Of a stretch of 64,000 nucleotides of DNA, positions 1-8,999 are shown piece after piece. Numbering within the stretch: position 1 is the stretch's first letter; each line of letters starts with the position of its first letter. The notes beneath the pieces were generated by a model that did not search any database, was not told the origin of the DNA, and worked only from the letters and a program-made list of their open reading frames with translations. The stretch comes from Zoogloea sp. (GTDB taxonomy: Bacteria > Pseudomonadota > Gammaproteobacteria > Burkholderiales > Rhodocyclaceae). The stretch is from assembly GCF_030157465.1 (NCBI RefSeq), contig NZ_JAOAUU010000010.1, positions 1 through 64,000 on the forward strand, read 5' to 3'. A program made the translations under genes and the position numbers.

Positions 1-190
1 AGGTCGCCCGCCGGGGCGAGACCCGGCCAATGTGACGCCAAACACCGGAAAGCCCACCCTTGAAAGCTCAATCCAGGAAGAGCCCATTTTCGCGCCGGCA
101 TGCCATTACCCTCCCTGGCAGGCCTGCCAGACTCGGAAAGCCTTACCTGTCGCGGGGAAAACGCTTTCCACACTTAACGCGAACATAGCC

Positions 191-203
191 AATTCAAAAG
201 CAA
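191..203 (+). promoter_or_regulatory. Ada-box-like operator upstream of ada
   Basis: The sequence AAT-TCAAAA-GCAA matches the E. coli Ada box layout (AAT, six bases, GCAA). It lies 67 bp before the ada start. A possible -10 element TAAATT at 235-240 would place the box near -50, where Ada-activated promoters carry it. This suggests self-activation by methylated Ada. The motif is short, so chance matching is possible. Confidence 0.55.
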
Positions 204-269
204 GCCGCGGAGTGCATCGCCACACGGCAAGGGCTAAATTACAGGCATGTCCCCGCAAGCAGCCGTGCC

Positions 270-1343
270 ATGAACCCCAGCCTCGAGACCCGCGCCGCCA
301 AAACCACCGCCGACCCGCGCTGGGCGCTGGTCCTCGCTCGCGCCCCGGCCGCCGACGGGCACTTCGTCTACTCGGTGCGCAGCACCGGCGTGTTCTGCCG
401 CCCGTCCTGCGGCGCCCGCAGCCCACGCCCGGAAAACGTGGCCTTTCACGCCAGCGCCGCCGACGCCCTTGCCGCCGGCTTTCGCCCGTGCCGGCGCTGC
501 CGGCCAGACCAGCCGCCCCTCGCCGAACAGCACGCCGCCCGCATCGCCGAACTGTGCCGCTTCATCGAAAGCGCCGAGGCGCCGCCCAGCCTGGCCGAAC
601 TGGCAGCGCGCGCCGGCCTGAGCCGCCATCACCTGCACCGCGTCTTCAAGGCCATCACCGGCCTCACACCCCGCGACTACGCCGCAGCCCACCGGGCCCG
701 CCGCCTGCGCGACGAACTCGGCCACAGCGCCAGCATCACCCACGCCATCCTCGACGCCGGCTACCCTTCCACCGGCCGTTTCTACGCCAACGCCACCGAG
801 GTACTCGGCATGACGCCCACCACCTGGCGCGCCGGCGGCGCCGATACCGACATCCGCTTCGCCATCGGCCAGTGCAGCCTCGGCGCCATTCTCGTCGCCG
901 CCAGCCCCCGCGGCGTGTGCGCCATTGCACTGGGCGACGACCCCGGACAGCTCGCCCGCGACCTGCAGAATCGCTTTCCCCATGCCCGGCTCATCGGTGC
1001 CGAGCGTGACTTCGAGGACTGGGTGGCCCGGGTTGTCGGCTTCGTCGAAACGCCGGGCAGCGGCCTCGAGCTGCCCCTCGACATTCGCGGCACCGCCTTC
1101 CAGCAACGCGTGTGGCTGGCTCTCCGCGCCATTCCGCCCGGCACGACGCTGAGCTACACCGAACTGGCCCGACGCATCGGCGCGCCCCAAAGCTGTCGCG
1201 CCGTGGCCGCAGCCTGCGCCGCCAACCCGCTGGCCCTGGCCATCCCCTGCCACCGGGTCGTGCGCAGCGACGGCGGCCTCGCGGGCTACCGCTGGGGCGT
1301 CGAACGCAAGGACGCGCTGATCAAGCGGGAAGCCGGACAATGA
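270..1343 (+). CDS. ada: Bifunctional alkylation-response activator / O6-methylguanine-DNA methyltransferase Ada
   Basis: This is full-length Ada (357 aa). It removes methyl groups from DNA phosphotriesters and O6-methylguanine onto its own cysteines, and becomes a transcription activator for alkylation repair genes. The N-terminal zinc domain has four cysteines (C43, C47, C74, C77), each offset by five from the E. coli set. An AraC-type helix-turn-helix region spans about residues 95-185. The C-terminal methyltransferase domain contains the PCHRV active site with acceptor C327. It is the first gene of an ada-alkB-alkA operon, and its stop overlaps the alkB start by ATGA. The Ada-box-like site upstream fits autoregulation. 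No strong ribosome binding site precedes the start, which was chosen by family length. Confidence 0.95.
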   Translation: MNPSLETRAAKTTADPRWALVLARAPAADGHFVYSVRSTGVFCRPSCGARSPRPENVAFHASAADALAAGFRPCRRCRPDQPPLAEQHAARIAELCRFIESAEAPPSLAELAARAGLSRHHLHRVFKAITGLTPRDYAAAHRARRLRDELGHSASITHAILDAGYPSTGRFYANATEVLGMTPTTWRAGGADTDIRFAIGQCSLGAILVAASPRGVCAIALGDDPGQLARDLQNRFPHARLIGAERDFEDWVARVVGFVETPGSGLELPLDIRGTAFQQRVWLALRAIPPGTTLSYTELARRIGAPQSCRAVAAACAANPLALAIPCHRVVRSDGGLAGYRWGVERKDALIKREAGQ

Positions 1344-1993
1344 GCACCGCCGACCTGTTTGGCGGGCTCCTCGCCCCACCGCCCGAAACGCCCGTCGCCC
1401 CCGGCGCGGTGCTGCTCCACGGCTTTGCGCTGGCCGATGCCCCGGCCATTCTCGCCGCCATCGGGGCCGTCACCGCCCAGGCCCCTTTTCGCCAGATGAC
1501 CACGCCCGGCGGTTTTCGCATGTCGGTGGCCATGAGCAACTGCGGCCCGCTGGGCTGGATCACCGACCGGCGCGGCTACCGCTACGCCCCCCTCGACCCG
1601 GACAGCGGCCAGCCCTGGCCCGCCATCCCGCCCGTGCTGCTGCGCCTGGCCCTGGCAGCCGCCGCCCGCGCCGACTTCGAGCATTTCATCCCCGACGCCT
1701 GCCTCATCAACCGCTACGCCCCCGGCAGCAAAATGGCCCTGCACCAGGATCGCGACGAACACGATTTCACCCAGCCCATCGTGTCCGTCTCCCTCGGCCT
1801 GCCGGCAACATTCCTGTTCGGCGGCCTGGAACGCAGCGACAAGGCGGCCCGCGTACCGCTGGTGCACGGCGATGTGTTCGTCTGGGGCGGCCCCGCCCGC
1901 CTGCGCTTTCATGGCATCGCCCCGCTAAAAGACGGCAGCCACCCGGCCACCGGCGCCTGCCGGATCAACCTGACCCTGCGCAAGGCCGGCTGA
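1340..1993 (+). CDS. alkB: Alpha-ketoglutarate-dependent dioxygenase AlkB
   Basis: AlkB (217 aa) oxidatively demethylates 1-methyladenine and 3-methylcytosine in DNA using Fe(II) and 2-oxoglutarate. The iron ligands are visible as the HxD motif in 'LHQDRDEHD' and the later histidine in 'RFHGIAPLKDG'; the terminal 'CRINLTLR' supplies the arginine that binds 2-oxoglutarate. The ATG overlaps the ada stop (ATGA), so translation is probably coupled. An open frame continues upstream of this ATG inside ada, but the family N-terminus and the overlap support the start given. Its place between ada and alkA gives a complete alkylation-response operon. Confidence 0.94.
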   Translation: MSTADLFGGLLAPPPETPVAPGAVLLHGFALADAPAILAAIGAVTAQAPFRQMTTPGGFRMSVAMSNCGPLGWITDRRGYRYAPLDPDSGQPWPAIPPVLLRLALAAAARADFEHFIPDACLINRYAPGSKMALHQDRDEHDFTQPIVSVSLGLPATFLFGGLERSDKAARVPLVHGDVFVWGGPARLRFHGIAPLKDGSHPATGACRINLTLRKAG

Positions 1994-1997
1994 AACC

Positions 1998-2852
1998 ATG
2001 CACCTGCCCCAAAACTTCCGCGCCGCAGAAGTCCTCGCCTTTCACGCCCGCGACCCGCAACAACGGGCCGAACGCGTCACCGGCCACTGCATCGACAAGG
2101 GCCTGATGTGGCACGGCCACCCCGCCCAGCTCCACATCGGCATCCACCCCGACCACGCCGAAGTCACCCTCACCGTCGACGGCCCACCCGCCGACCCGGC
2201 ACACGTCACCCGGCTCGCCGGCCACATGCTCGGGCTGAGCCAGCCTGTCGAAGCCTTCGAAGCGGCCCACGGCCATCACCCCCGGCTCGGCGCCCTCATC
2301 GCCCAGCGCCCCGGCCTTCGCGTGCCGCAAACCGCAAGCCCCTTCGAAGCGCTCAGCTGGGCCATCACCGGCCAGCAGATCAGCGTCGCCGCGGCGGGCT
2401 CGGTGCGCAGCCGCCTCATCGAAACCGCCGGCCTGCGCCACAGCGGCGGCCTCGCCTGCTACCCCGACGCCGCCACCCTCGCCCGTCTCGACGAAGCCAC
2501 CCTGCGCAGCGCCGGCCTCTCCGCCACCAAGGCCCGCAGCCTGCTCACCGTCGCCCGCCTCGCCGCCGAAGGCCAGCTGCCGCTGGACGACTGGCTTCAC
2601 ACGGCCAGTGCCGACACGATCCGCGCCCGCCTCGCCAGCATCCGCGGCATCGGCCCGTGGACCATCAACTACACGCTCCTGCGCGGTTTCGCCTCCGTCG
2701 ACGGCTCCCTGCACGGTGACGTGGCAGTAAGGCGCGGCCTGCAAAAACTGCTCGGGCGAGCAGAAAAAATCGACGCCGACGAAGCCGAAGCCTGGCTCGC
2801 CCGCTTCGCCCCCTGGCGGGCACTGGTCGCCGCACATTTGTGGGCGGGGTGA
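1998..2852 (+). CDS. alkA: DNA-3-methyladenine glycosylase II (AlkA family)
   Basis: This 284-aa protein is a base-excision glycosylase for 3-methyladenine and related alkylated bases. The HhH-GPD core is clear: a 'PFEALSWAITGQQIS' helix, the helix-hairpin-helix 'IRGIGPWTINY', and the catalytic aspartate in 'GDVAVRRGL'. The N-terminal 85 residues match the AlkA N-domain. It starts 5 bp after alkB and ends the operon. A convergent restriction island begins about 170 bp further on. Confidence 0.92.
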   Translation: MHLPQNFRAAEVLAFHARDPQQRAERVTGHCIDKGLMWHGHPAQLHIGIHPDHAEVTLTVDGPPADPAHVTRLAGHMLGLSQPVEAFEAAHGHHPRLGALIAQRPGLRVPQTASPFEALSWAITGQQISVAAAGSVRSRLIETAGLRHSGGLACYPDAATLARLDEATLRSAGLSATKARSLLTVARLAAEGQLPLDDWLHTASADTIRARLASIRGIGPWTINYTLLRGFASVDGSLHGDVAVRRGLQKLLGRAEKIDADEAEAWLARFAPWRALVAAHLWAG

Positions 2853-2876
2853 GAAGGCCCGAAAAAATGCAGCACC

Positions 2877-2981
2877 TCAGCGCTTCAGCTGTCTTCCGCA
2901 GAGGTTCAGGGAAACCGGGCTGCCTTCCTTGCTGACCGGCATGTCCTCGTAAAAAACAAAGTGCGTGTTCCAGAATCGCCT
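2877..2981 (-). pseudogene. Possible 3' remnant of an unknown gene at the island edge
   Basis: On the minus strand an open stretch of 34 codons ends in TGA and reads like a protein C-terminus ('FYEDMPVSKEGSPVS' then a basic tail 'CGRQLKR'). It has no start codon of its own at a sensible place and is preceded by an in-frame stop. It lies between alkA and the end of hsdR. It may be the tail of a gene displaced when the restriction island arrived, or simply noncoding sequence. I do not recognise the family. Confidence 0.25.
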
Positions 2982-3023
2982 TCATCAACTTATGGTGTAT
3001 CAAGCAGCCCGTCGTGTGGTCGC

Positions 3024-6000
3024 TCATTGACTCCACTCATTAGACAAACTCTCTGCCTGCTGCAGAACCAACTCCACAGCATCCGCTTGCTGATCCGGAG
3101 GATATTTCCATTTTTGCAGAGTACGGCGCACCAAAATCCGCAGCCGTGCCCTAACGCTTTCCCTTACTTGCCAATCGACCGTCGTGCTGGACCTGAGTTT
3201 TTCGGTGATCTCGACGGCGATCTTCTTCAAAGTGTCATCACCCAGCTCACGCACTGCGCTTTCGTTGTTGGCCAGCGCGTCGTAGAAGGCGATTTCGTCC
3301 TGCCCCAAGCCGAGCGCGGCTTCCCGCTCCAGCACGGCCTGGAACTCCTTGGCCATCTGGATCAGCTCCTCGATGACCTGGGCCGTCTCGATGGCGCGGT
3401 TGTGATACTTGCGCAAGGTTTCCAGCAAGCGGTCGCCGTACTTTTTCTCTTGCACCACGTTGTTGCGCGCACGTGCCTTGATCTCGTCGCGTAGCAGCTT
3501 TTCTAGCAATTCCACGGCCAGGTTGCGGCTCTCCATCTGGCGCACGTCTTCGAGAAACTCATCTGAAAGCAGGCCGATGTTGGGCTTGTCCAAACCAGCC
3601 AGCGCAAAGATGTCAGCCACGCCGTCGGCGACAATGGCGTTATCCAGAATCTGCTTCAACGCACTGTTCTTCTCTTCGCTAGAACGCTTCTTGTCCACCG
3701 TGGTGAACTTGGTGATAGCCGCCTTGATGGCCGAGAAAAACGCAATTTCCTTGCGTAGCGCAGCCGCCTCGTCCAGCGTGCCGCACAACGAATACGCCTT
3801 GGCCACCGCTACCATAGCGTCGAGGAAACGCCGCTTTCCATCCTTCAGGCCAAGCAGATGGTTGGCGCAAGGCACCATCAGTGCCGCCGCCCTGGTCTCG
3901 AAGCCGCTGTAGTCGCAGCCGTGCATCATGCCGCGCACGATGTCCATCTTCTCCAGCAACACGGCCAATGCCTCTGCGGCGCTGTGCGTGGGATCGCCTT
4001 TGCCTTTGGCCTCGGTGTAGGTCTTGAGCGCCGCCTTCAGTTCATTGGCAATCCCGATGTAATCCACCACCAGACCACCCGGCTTGTTCTTGAAAACCCG
4101 GTTCACCCGTGCAATGGCCTGCATCAGGTTGTGACCCTTCATGGGCTTGTCCACGTACATCGTGTGGCAGGGCGGTGCATCAAAGCCGGTCAGCCACATG
4201 TCGCGCACGATCACCAGCTTCAGCGGGTCTTTGGCATCCTTGAAGCGTTTTTCCAGTCGCTTCTTGACCTGCTTGCTGTAAAGGTGCGGCTGCAGCAGTT
4301 CTTTGTCGGCCGCTGAACCGGTCATCACCACCTTGATGACGCCCTTTTCCGGATCATCGTCGTGCCAGTCAGGCCGCAGGGTGACGATGGCTTTGTAGAG
4401 CTGGGCACAGATGTCGCGGCTCATGCAGACGATCATGGCCTTGCCATCCAGAGTCGCACTGCGGGTTTCAAAGTGCTCGACCAAGTCCTTCGCCACTTGC
4501 GCCAGGCGTGGCTCGGCACCCACCAGCTTTTCCAGTGCGGCCCATTCGCTCTTGGTCTTCTCGCGGCTGGCGATGTCCTCTTCGTCTTCCACCACCTCAT
4601 CGACTTGCTCGTTGAGCGCGTCGATCTCGGCCTGCTTTACATCCAGCTTGGCCAGGCGGCTCTCGTAGTAGATGGGCACCGTTGCGCCATCGTCCACCGC
4701 ATCCTGAATGTCGTAGATGCTGACGTAGTCGCCAAACACCGCGCGGGTATCTTTGTCTTCGAGGGCAATCGGCGTGCCAGTGAAACCGATGAAGGTGGCG
4801 TTCTTCAACGCATCGCGCAGGTGCTTGGCATAGCCGAACATATACTTGCCCGCCTTCTCGTCGAAGCGTCCCTTCATACCGTACTGGCTGCGGTGCGCTT
4901 CGTCCGAAATCACCACGATATTGGACCGCCCAGACAGCAGCGGGTGTTCGTCCTCCTCGTCCAGCAGTGCGAACTTTTGCACCGTGGTGAAGATGATGCC
5001 GCCCGCCTGACGCGAGGCCAGCATCTCGCGCAATTCATCGCGGCTGCCCGCCTGCAACGGCGTGGTTTTAAGCAAGTCACTGCCTGCGCAGAAAGTGGCA
5101 AACAACTGCCCGTCTAGATCGTTACGGTCTGTCACCACCACCAGCGTCGGATTTTTCATCTCCGGCTGTTGCAGCAGTTTGCCTGCGTAGCAGGCCATGG
5201 TGATGCTCTTGCCCGAGCCCTGCGTGTGCCACACCACGCCGGCCTTGCGCGAGCCCGGCTTCACCTCTTTGCCGTAGGTGGCGCGTTCTTCTCGCACCTC
5301 CAACAAGCCCTTGTCGGGCGAGCTGGCCGCGATCACCGTGGCGCGCACCGCCTCACGCACAGCGTGGAACTGGTGGTAGCCCGCGATCTTCTTGATCACC
5401 GCATCGCCATCCTGCTCGAACAGCACAAAGTGGCGGATGTAATCGAGGAAAAGCTCCGGAGCAAAAAAGCCGCGCACCACGGTTTCCAGCTCCAGTTGCA
5501 GGCGGGGCCGGTCATCCTCATTGGCAAGGGTGCGCCAAGGCAGCATGCGCTCGGCGTTGGCCGTAAGCGAGCCCACGCGCGCTGTCCAGCCATCACTGAC
5601 TACCAGCGCCTCGTTGCTGTTGAACAGATCGCTAATCTCGTCCTTGTAAGTCTGCAACTGATTGAAGGCATCCCAGACATCGGTCTGCTCGTTGGCCGGA
5701 TTCTTCAGCTCAATCACTGCCAGCGGCAAGCCGTTGATGAAGGCCACGAGATCAGGCCGCCGCGGCTGCTTGGTGCCGGTGACCGTGAACTGGTTGATGA
5801 CCAGAAATTCGTTGTGCTGCGGGTTGGCAAAGTCGATCAGGTGAACCAGATCGGCTTTCTTTTCATCCCCTACCGAGAACTCCACCGCGACACCCGAGAG
5901 CAGCAGCCGGTGAAAACTGCAGTTGCGCACTACGGCCTGCGGCTCGCTGATGGTTTGCACGGTGTGTGCTGCCTGCTCCAGCGCAGCGGCGGGAATGTGC

Positions 6001-6173
6001 GGGTTGATGCGCGCCAAGGCCGCCAGCAGCCGGTCGCGCAGGATCACCTGCCGGTAATCGGCCCGTTCCGGATTCGCGCCATCAGGGGCGATGTCCGGCC
6101 CATGCACAAACTGCCAGCCGGTTTCCTGAAACCAGCCGATGCACAGGTCTTCGAGTTCTTGTTCGTTCAGCAT
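3024..6173 (-). CDS. hsdR: Type I restriction enzyme, R subunit (HsdR)
   Basis: HsdR (1049 aa from this start) is the motor and nuclease of a type I restriction-modification complex. The N-terminal nuclease core has a PD pair near residues 140-141 and 'AVIELKNP' with the catalytic E-x-K near 155-157. The SF2 translocase follows: Walker A 'TQGSGKS' near 317-323, DEAH near 424-427, and 'GFTGTPI'. The helical C-terminus ends in a region starting at '[10 protein letters not shown]', which in this family contacts the methyltransferase core. The ATG at 6173 was chosen because 'MLNEQELED' is the usual N-terminus; an upstream in-frame ATG adds 23 unlike residues. It is the last gene of the hsd operon. 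The same tail is found on the FRG protein three genes upstream. Confidence 0.95.
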   Translation of the reverse strand: MLNEQELEDLCIGWFQETGWQFVHGPDIAPDGANPERADYRQVILRDRLLAALARINPHIPAAALEQAAHTVQTISEPQAVVRNCSFHRLLLSGVAVEFSVGDEKKADLVHLIDFANPQHNEFLVINQFTVTGTKQPRRPDLVAFINGLPLAVIELKNPANEQTDVWDAFNQLQTYKDEISDLFNSNEALVVSDGWTARVGSLTANAERMLPWRTLANEDDRPRLQLELETVVRGFFAPELFLDYIRHFVLFEQDGDAVIKKIAGYHQFHAVREAVRATVIAASSPDKGLLEVREERATYGKEVKPGSRKAGVVWHTQGSGKSITMACYAGKLLQQPEMKNPTLVVVTDRNDLDGQLFATFCAGSDLLKTTPLQAGSRDELREMLASRQAGGIIFTTVQKFALLDEEDEHPLLSGRSNIVVISDEAHRSQYGMKGRFDEKAGKYMFGYAKHLRDALKNATFIGFTGTPIALEDKDTRAVFGDYVSIYDIQDAVDDGATVPIYYESRLAKLDVKQAEIDALNEQVDEVVEDEEDIASREKTKSEWAALEKLVGAEPRLAQVAKDLVEHFETRSATLDGKAMIVCMSRDICAQLYKAIVTLRPDWHDDDPEKGVIKVVMTGSAADKELLQPHLYSKQVKKRLEKRFKDAKDPLKLVIVRDMWLTGFDAPPCHTMYVDKPMKGHNLMQAIARVNRVFKNKPGGLVVDYIGIANELKAALKTYTEAKGKGDPTHSAAEALAVLLEKMDIVRGMMHGCDYSGFETRAAALMVPCANHLLGLKDGKRRFLDAMVAVAKAYSLCGTLDEAAALRKEIAFFSAIKAAITKFTTVDKKRSSEEKNSALKQILDNAIVADGVADIFALAGLDKPNIGLLSDEFLEDVRQMESRNLAVELLEKLLRDEIKARARNNVVQEKKYGDRLLETLRKYHNRAIETAQVIEELIQMAKEFQAVLEREAALGLGQDEIAFYDALANNESAVRELGDDTLKKIAVEITEKLRSSTTVDWQVRESVRARLRILVRRTLQKWKYPPDQQADAVELVLQQAESLSNEWSQ

Positions 6174-6303
6174 GCTGAAAACCCTGTGTCTCCCTGGGGG
6201 TGATAAGCGACCAACCCGGTTTGTGATGAAATAAGAAAACACCTATAAATCAAACACATAAAAAACAACAAACCAGCACACGCTAGCTGCAATGAAATGG
6301 CGG

Positions 6304-7713
6304 CTACGCCCATACCGGGATGTACCGGGCATACCGCCGCGAATCGGGCGCGTTAGGATCGCTCTTCACCAAACCCTGTTCCATCGTCGCAGTGATGATC
6401 TGCGAAACCGTGTTGCTGCTGCCCTCTGGCAGGCCGAACCGCTCGCGCAACGACTGGTTGGTCATCTGCTTGCGCAGTACGTACTGCAAGACACAGTGCT
6501 GATAGCAAGCCCGCACCCGGTCGCTGCCGTTCATGTCGCGAAAGGCACGCGGGCCGTGGATCACCACAATCGTTCGACGGTAGCTGGTCAGAAACTCCGG
6601 CGCCGGCAACTGCATGATCTCGGCGGTCTCGATGACCCGGTCGATGCCACTGCTTTTCTCCTCGCAAATCCCGAAGCGGCGCATCAGGTCGGCCAAGCGC
6701 TCATTGCGCGACTGATAGCCATCGATGAACCGCTCCACCGGTACGATCGGTTCCCCAGGATTGGAGATTTCCACACGGTTGTTGAACACCTCCACCACGG
6801 GCGATGCACCACTTGCGTCAAAGTCCTGATGGATCAGCGCGTTAGCCAGCAGCTCTCGCACCACTACCTCGGGCAGCAGCTTGACCTCCCTGCGAATGGC
6901 CCCTTCGATCACCTCGTTCTGCGGCAGCTTGCCCATCACGTACTGCACCAACCCAGCAAAGCCGACGGCATATCCTTTTTCACCCGTGATGTCAGATACG
7001 GTCTGCATCTTGGACTCACCCGCATACACGATCACCCGCGCCGCCTTGCGGCTGATGTCGGGGAACTGCCGCATATTCTTGGCCAGCAACACCGCGCCAA
7101 TGTGCAGGATGTGAAAGCCTGCTGCGCTGCGCTCGATCAGCCGTTCATCCAGCAGGCGGGCCAGCACGCCAGCCTGATCAGTGGGATAAGGCAGACGCAG
7201 CAAGTCAAAGAAAGTTTGGGTATCCAGCAACTGCACCACGTCTTGCGCGGAGATATCCTTCAGCGCTGGATTCTCCAGCCAGCTGGGCTGCCCTTCCGCG
7301 AAGATCTTGCGCAACTGATCCTCGCTCATCGGCACCAGCTCTTCGCCCGAACGCATCAGGTAAGCCCCCTCGTAGTGGTAGGCCGTGCCCTTGGGCCGAC
7401 CAGGAATACTGAAAACCACCACCCGCCCTTGGAGATGCCCGACCGCCTCCACATCGACGCGAAACCCCACCCAGTGAAACAGCTTCTCGGCAATGTCTTG
7501 GGTGTTGGAGAACGCCTGGCTGCCCACCACCGCGCGCGGAGGCTTATCCGCAATACCCAACACCAGATGCCCGCCACCTTCGTTAGCAATGGCCACGCAA
7601 TACCGACAGAGTTTTCGGGTGTCGTACTGGTTGCCGGCCTCCTTGAATTCCAGGTTCTGGGTTTCCGAGGCGCTGCCGCGCCACAAATCGATCTGCTCTG
7701 CCGAAATGGTCAT
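6304..7713 (-). CDS. AlbA_2/Schlafen-like domain protein with C-terminal HATPase_c_4-type region
   Basis: This 469-aa protein has an N-terminal AlbA_2 (Schlafen-like, putative nucleic-acid-binding) domain, seen in 'NLEFKEA' near residues 20-26 and 'AIANEGGGHLVLGI' near 41-54. The second half has an ATPase-like region with 'ANALIHQDFD' and 'VEISNPGEP', followed by a winged-helix-like end. Such proteins are often annotated as ATP-binding transcriptional regulators and recur next to type I restriction genes. Its start overlaps the FRG gene stop by ATGA, and it lies 130 bp before hsdR, so it is co-transcribed with the restriction system. Its role could be regulation of restriction or a separate defence effector; the sequence does not decide. 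Confidence 0.8.
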   Translation of the reverse strand: MTISAEQIDLWRGSASETQNLEFKEAGNQYDTRKLCRYCVAIANEGGGHLVLGIADKPPRAVVGSQAFSNTQDIAEKLFHWVGFRVDVEAVGHLQGRVVVFSIPGRPKGTAYHYEGAYLMRSGEELVPMSEDQLRKIFAEGQPSWLENPALKDISAQDVVQLLDTQTFFDLLRLPYPTDQAGVLARLLDERLIERSAAGFHILHIGAVLLAKNMRQFPDISRKAARVIVYAGESKMQTVSDITGEKGYAVGFAGLVQYVMGKLPQNEVIEGAIRREVKLLPEVVVRELLANALIHQDFDASGASPVVEVFNNRVEISNPGEPIVPVERFIDGYQSRNERLADLMRRFGICEEKSSGIDRVIETAEIMQLPAPEFLTSYRRTIVVIHGPRAFRDMNGSDRVRACYQHCVLQYVLRKQMTNQSLRERFGLPEGSSNTVSQIITATMEQGLVKSDPNAPDSRRYARYIPVWA

Positions 7714-8999
7714 GACTGCTCCCCGGTGGCGTCCAACTTGGCGATCTCAATAACGCGTTCTGCCACCTCATCCCGCAAGACCTGCGGGTAGCCGTATTTG
7801 CGAAGCACCACGCGCACCACGTTGCGCAGGCGAGCCTGCACGGCGTCGCGGGTCTCCCAGTCCACCACCTTGTTCTTGGCGATGGACGCGGCCAACTCTT
7901 CGGCCATCAGGGCGATACGGCCCGGCTCAACTTGCTCAGCGCCGGCAGGCTGGCGCAGCACGTCTTCAATACTGGTGAGCGTGGCGGCGGTTGCAGCCGA
8001 CGGTGTTACCTGCGCGTCCACTTGATTCGTTGCTGTCACGCTCTCAGTGATCGTGACTTCGTGGTGCTTGCCGCGCTGCTGCACTGCCGCCGCCATCTCG
8101 ACTTCTGTGGTGATCACATTGCAATATTCCGAGGCTCCCAGCAAATCAGGGAACAGGCTGGCGTGGTGCACATTCATGCGCCGCAGGTGGCGCAGGCAGG
8201 CATCGCGCTCTTCATTGCGGATGTAGATCTTGCAGATGTAGCGGGCCAGGATGTCCGGCTGCTCATCTTCGGATGCAGAGCGCAGTTCCTCGTCTTCAAA
8301 CAGCTCGTCATCAGCCGGCACAGTGGCCAGCTTGTTCTCGATGGTGGCGTCTGTGGGTGAGAAGGTGAACAACCCTGCCTGGTTTACCAAGCGGCCGTGG
8401 TCATCGCGGCGCGGCTCCCATAATCGGATGCCGGTTTCGTGCTCATGCTCGGTCAGAAAGCTCTTGTTGAGCACATACACCGCGCGATAGGGGTTGGCGG
8501 CCTCTTCCTTGCTGTCGTCCTTGTGGAAGGCAAAGAACAACGCCACATAAGGCGAGTAAGTCCAGTCCAGCAGCGGCGTCATCAGGCCATGGTGCTGGCC
8601 CACCGACCACAGCTCGTCATCCTCATCCACCATGGCCGCATCGTTCAGACGCCCGCGCACTGCGCGCTTGAAGCGCTCCAGTTGCGCCTGTGCCAGCTGC
8701 TCGGTGACGATGCCATTGGTGGTCAAGCGCCCCAGCGTGGGCATCAAACTCCAGTCAAAGCGGCGATGCCCGCGAAACACCAATTGCACACCTTGCCGGT
8801 TGAAGAAGTCGCTCTCCAGCAACTCAGTGAAGTCGCGCCAGGATTCCAATCGCGTGACTGGAATGCGACCGCTTAACTCATCGGCCATGATCTCAAAGCG
8901 CTTGGTGCTGCCCTCGGCGCGCCACTGCGGAATCTGCTCGAAGTAGTCGCTTGGTTGCTGTGTGACCACAGCAACGGATGACATGATCGGCTCGCTCAT
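7710..8999 (-). CDS. FRG-domain protein with an HsdR-type C-terminal tail
   Basis: This 429-aa protein carries an FRG domain in roughly residues 49-160, shown by 'LVFRGH' (73-78) and the signature 'QHHGLMTPLLDWTYSPY' (135-151). The middle is unrecognised. The last 52 residues ('VVDWETRDAVQARLR' onward to 'YGYP') align without gaps to the last 52 residues of the HsdR in this operon, sharing VDW, ARLR, VR and YP. In HsdR that segment is thought to attach the motor to the methyltransferase, so this protein may dock on the same complex; that is inference. The ATGA-type overlaps with hsdS upstream and the AlbA gene downstream show tight coupling. The biochemical activity of FRG domains is not established. 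Confidence 0.85.
   Translation of the reverse strand: MSEPIMSSVAVVTQQPSDYFEQIPQWRAEGSTKRFEIMADELSGRIPVTRLESWRDFTELLESDFFNRQGVQLVFRGHRRFDWSLMPTLGRLTTNGIVTEQLAQAQLERFKRAVRGRLNDAAMVDEDDELWSVGQHHGLMTPLLDWTYSPYVALFFAFHKDDSKEEAANPYRAVYVLNKSFLTEHEHETGIRLWEPRRDDHGRLVNQAGLFTFSPTDATIENKLATVPADDELFEDEELRSASEDEQPDILARYICKIYIRNEERDACLRHLRRMNVHHASLFPDLLGASEYCNVITTEVEMAAAVQQRGKHHEVTITESVTATNQVDAQVTPSAATAATLTSIEDVLRQPAGAEQVEPGRIALMAEELAASIAKNKVVDWETRDAVQARLRNVVRVVLRKYGYPQVLRDEVAERVIEIAKLDATGEQS

Noticed and set aside
1-190. Possible gene fragment at the left edge
   Set aside because: Open frames here are continuations of alternative frames in GC-rich DNA with no recognisable protein features.
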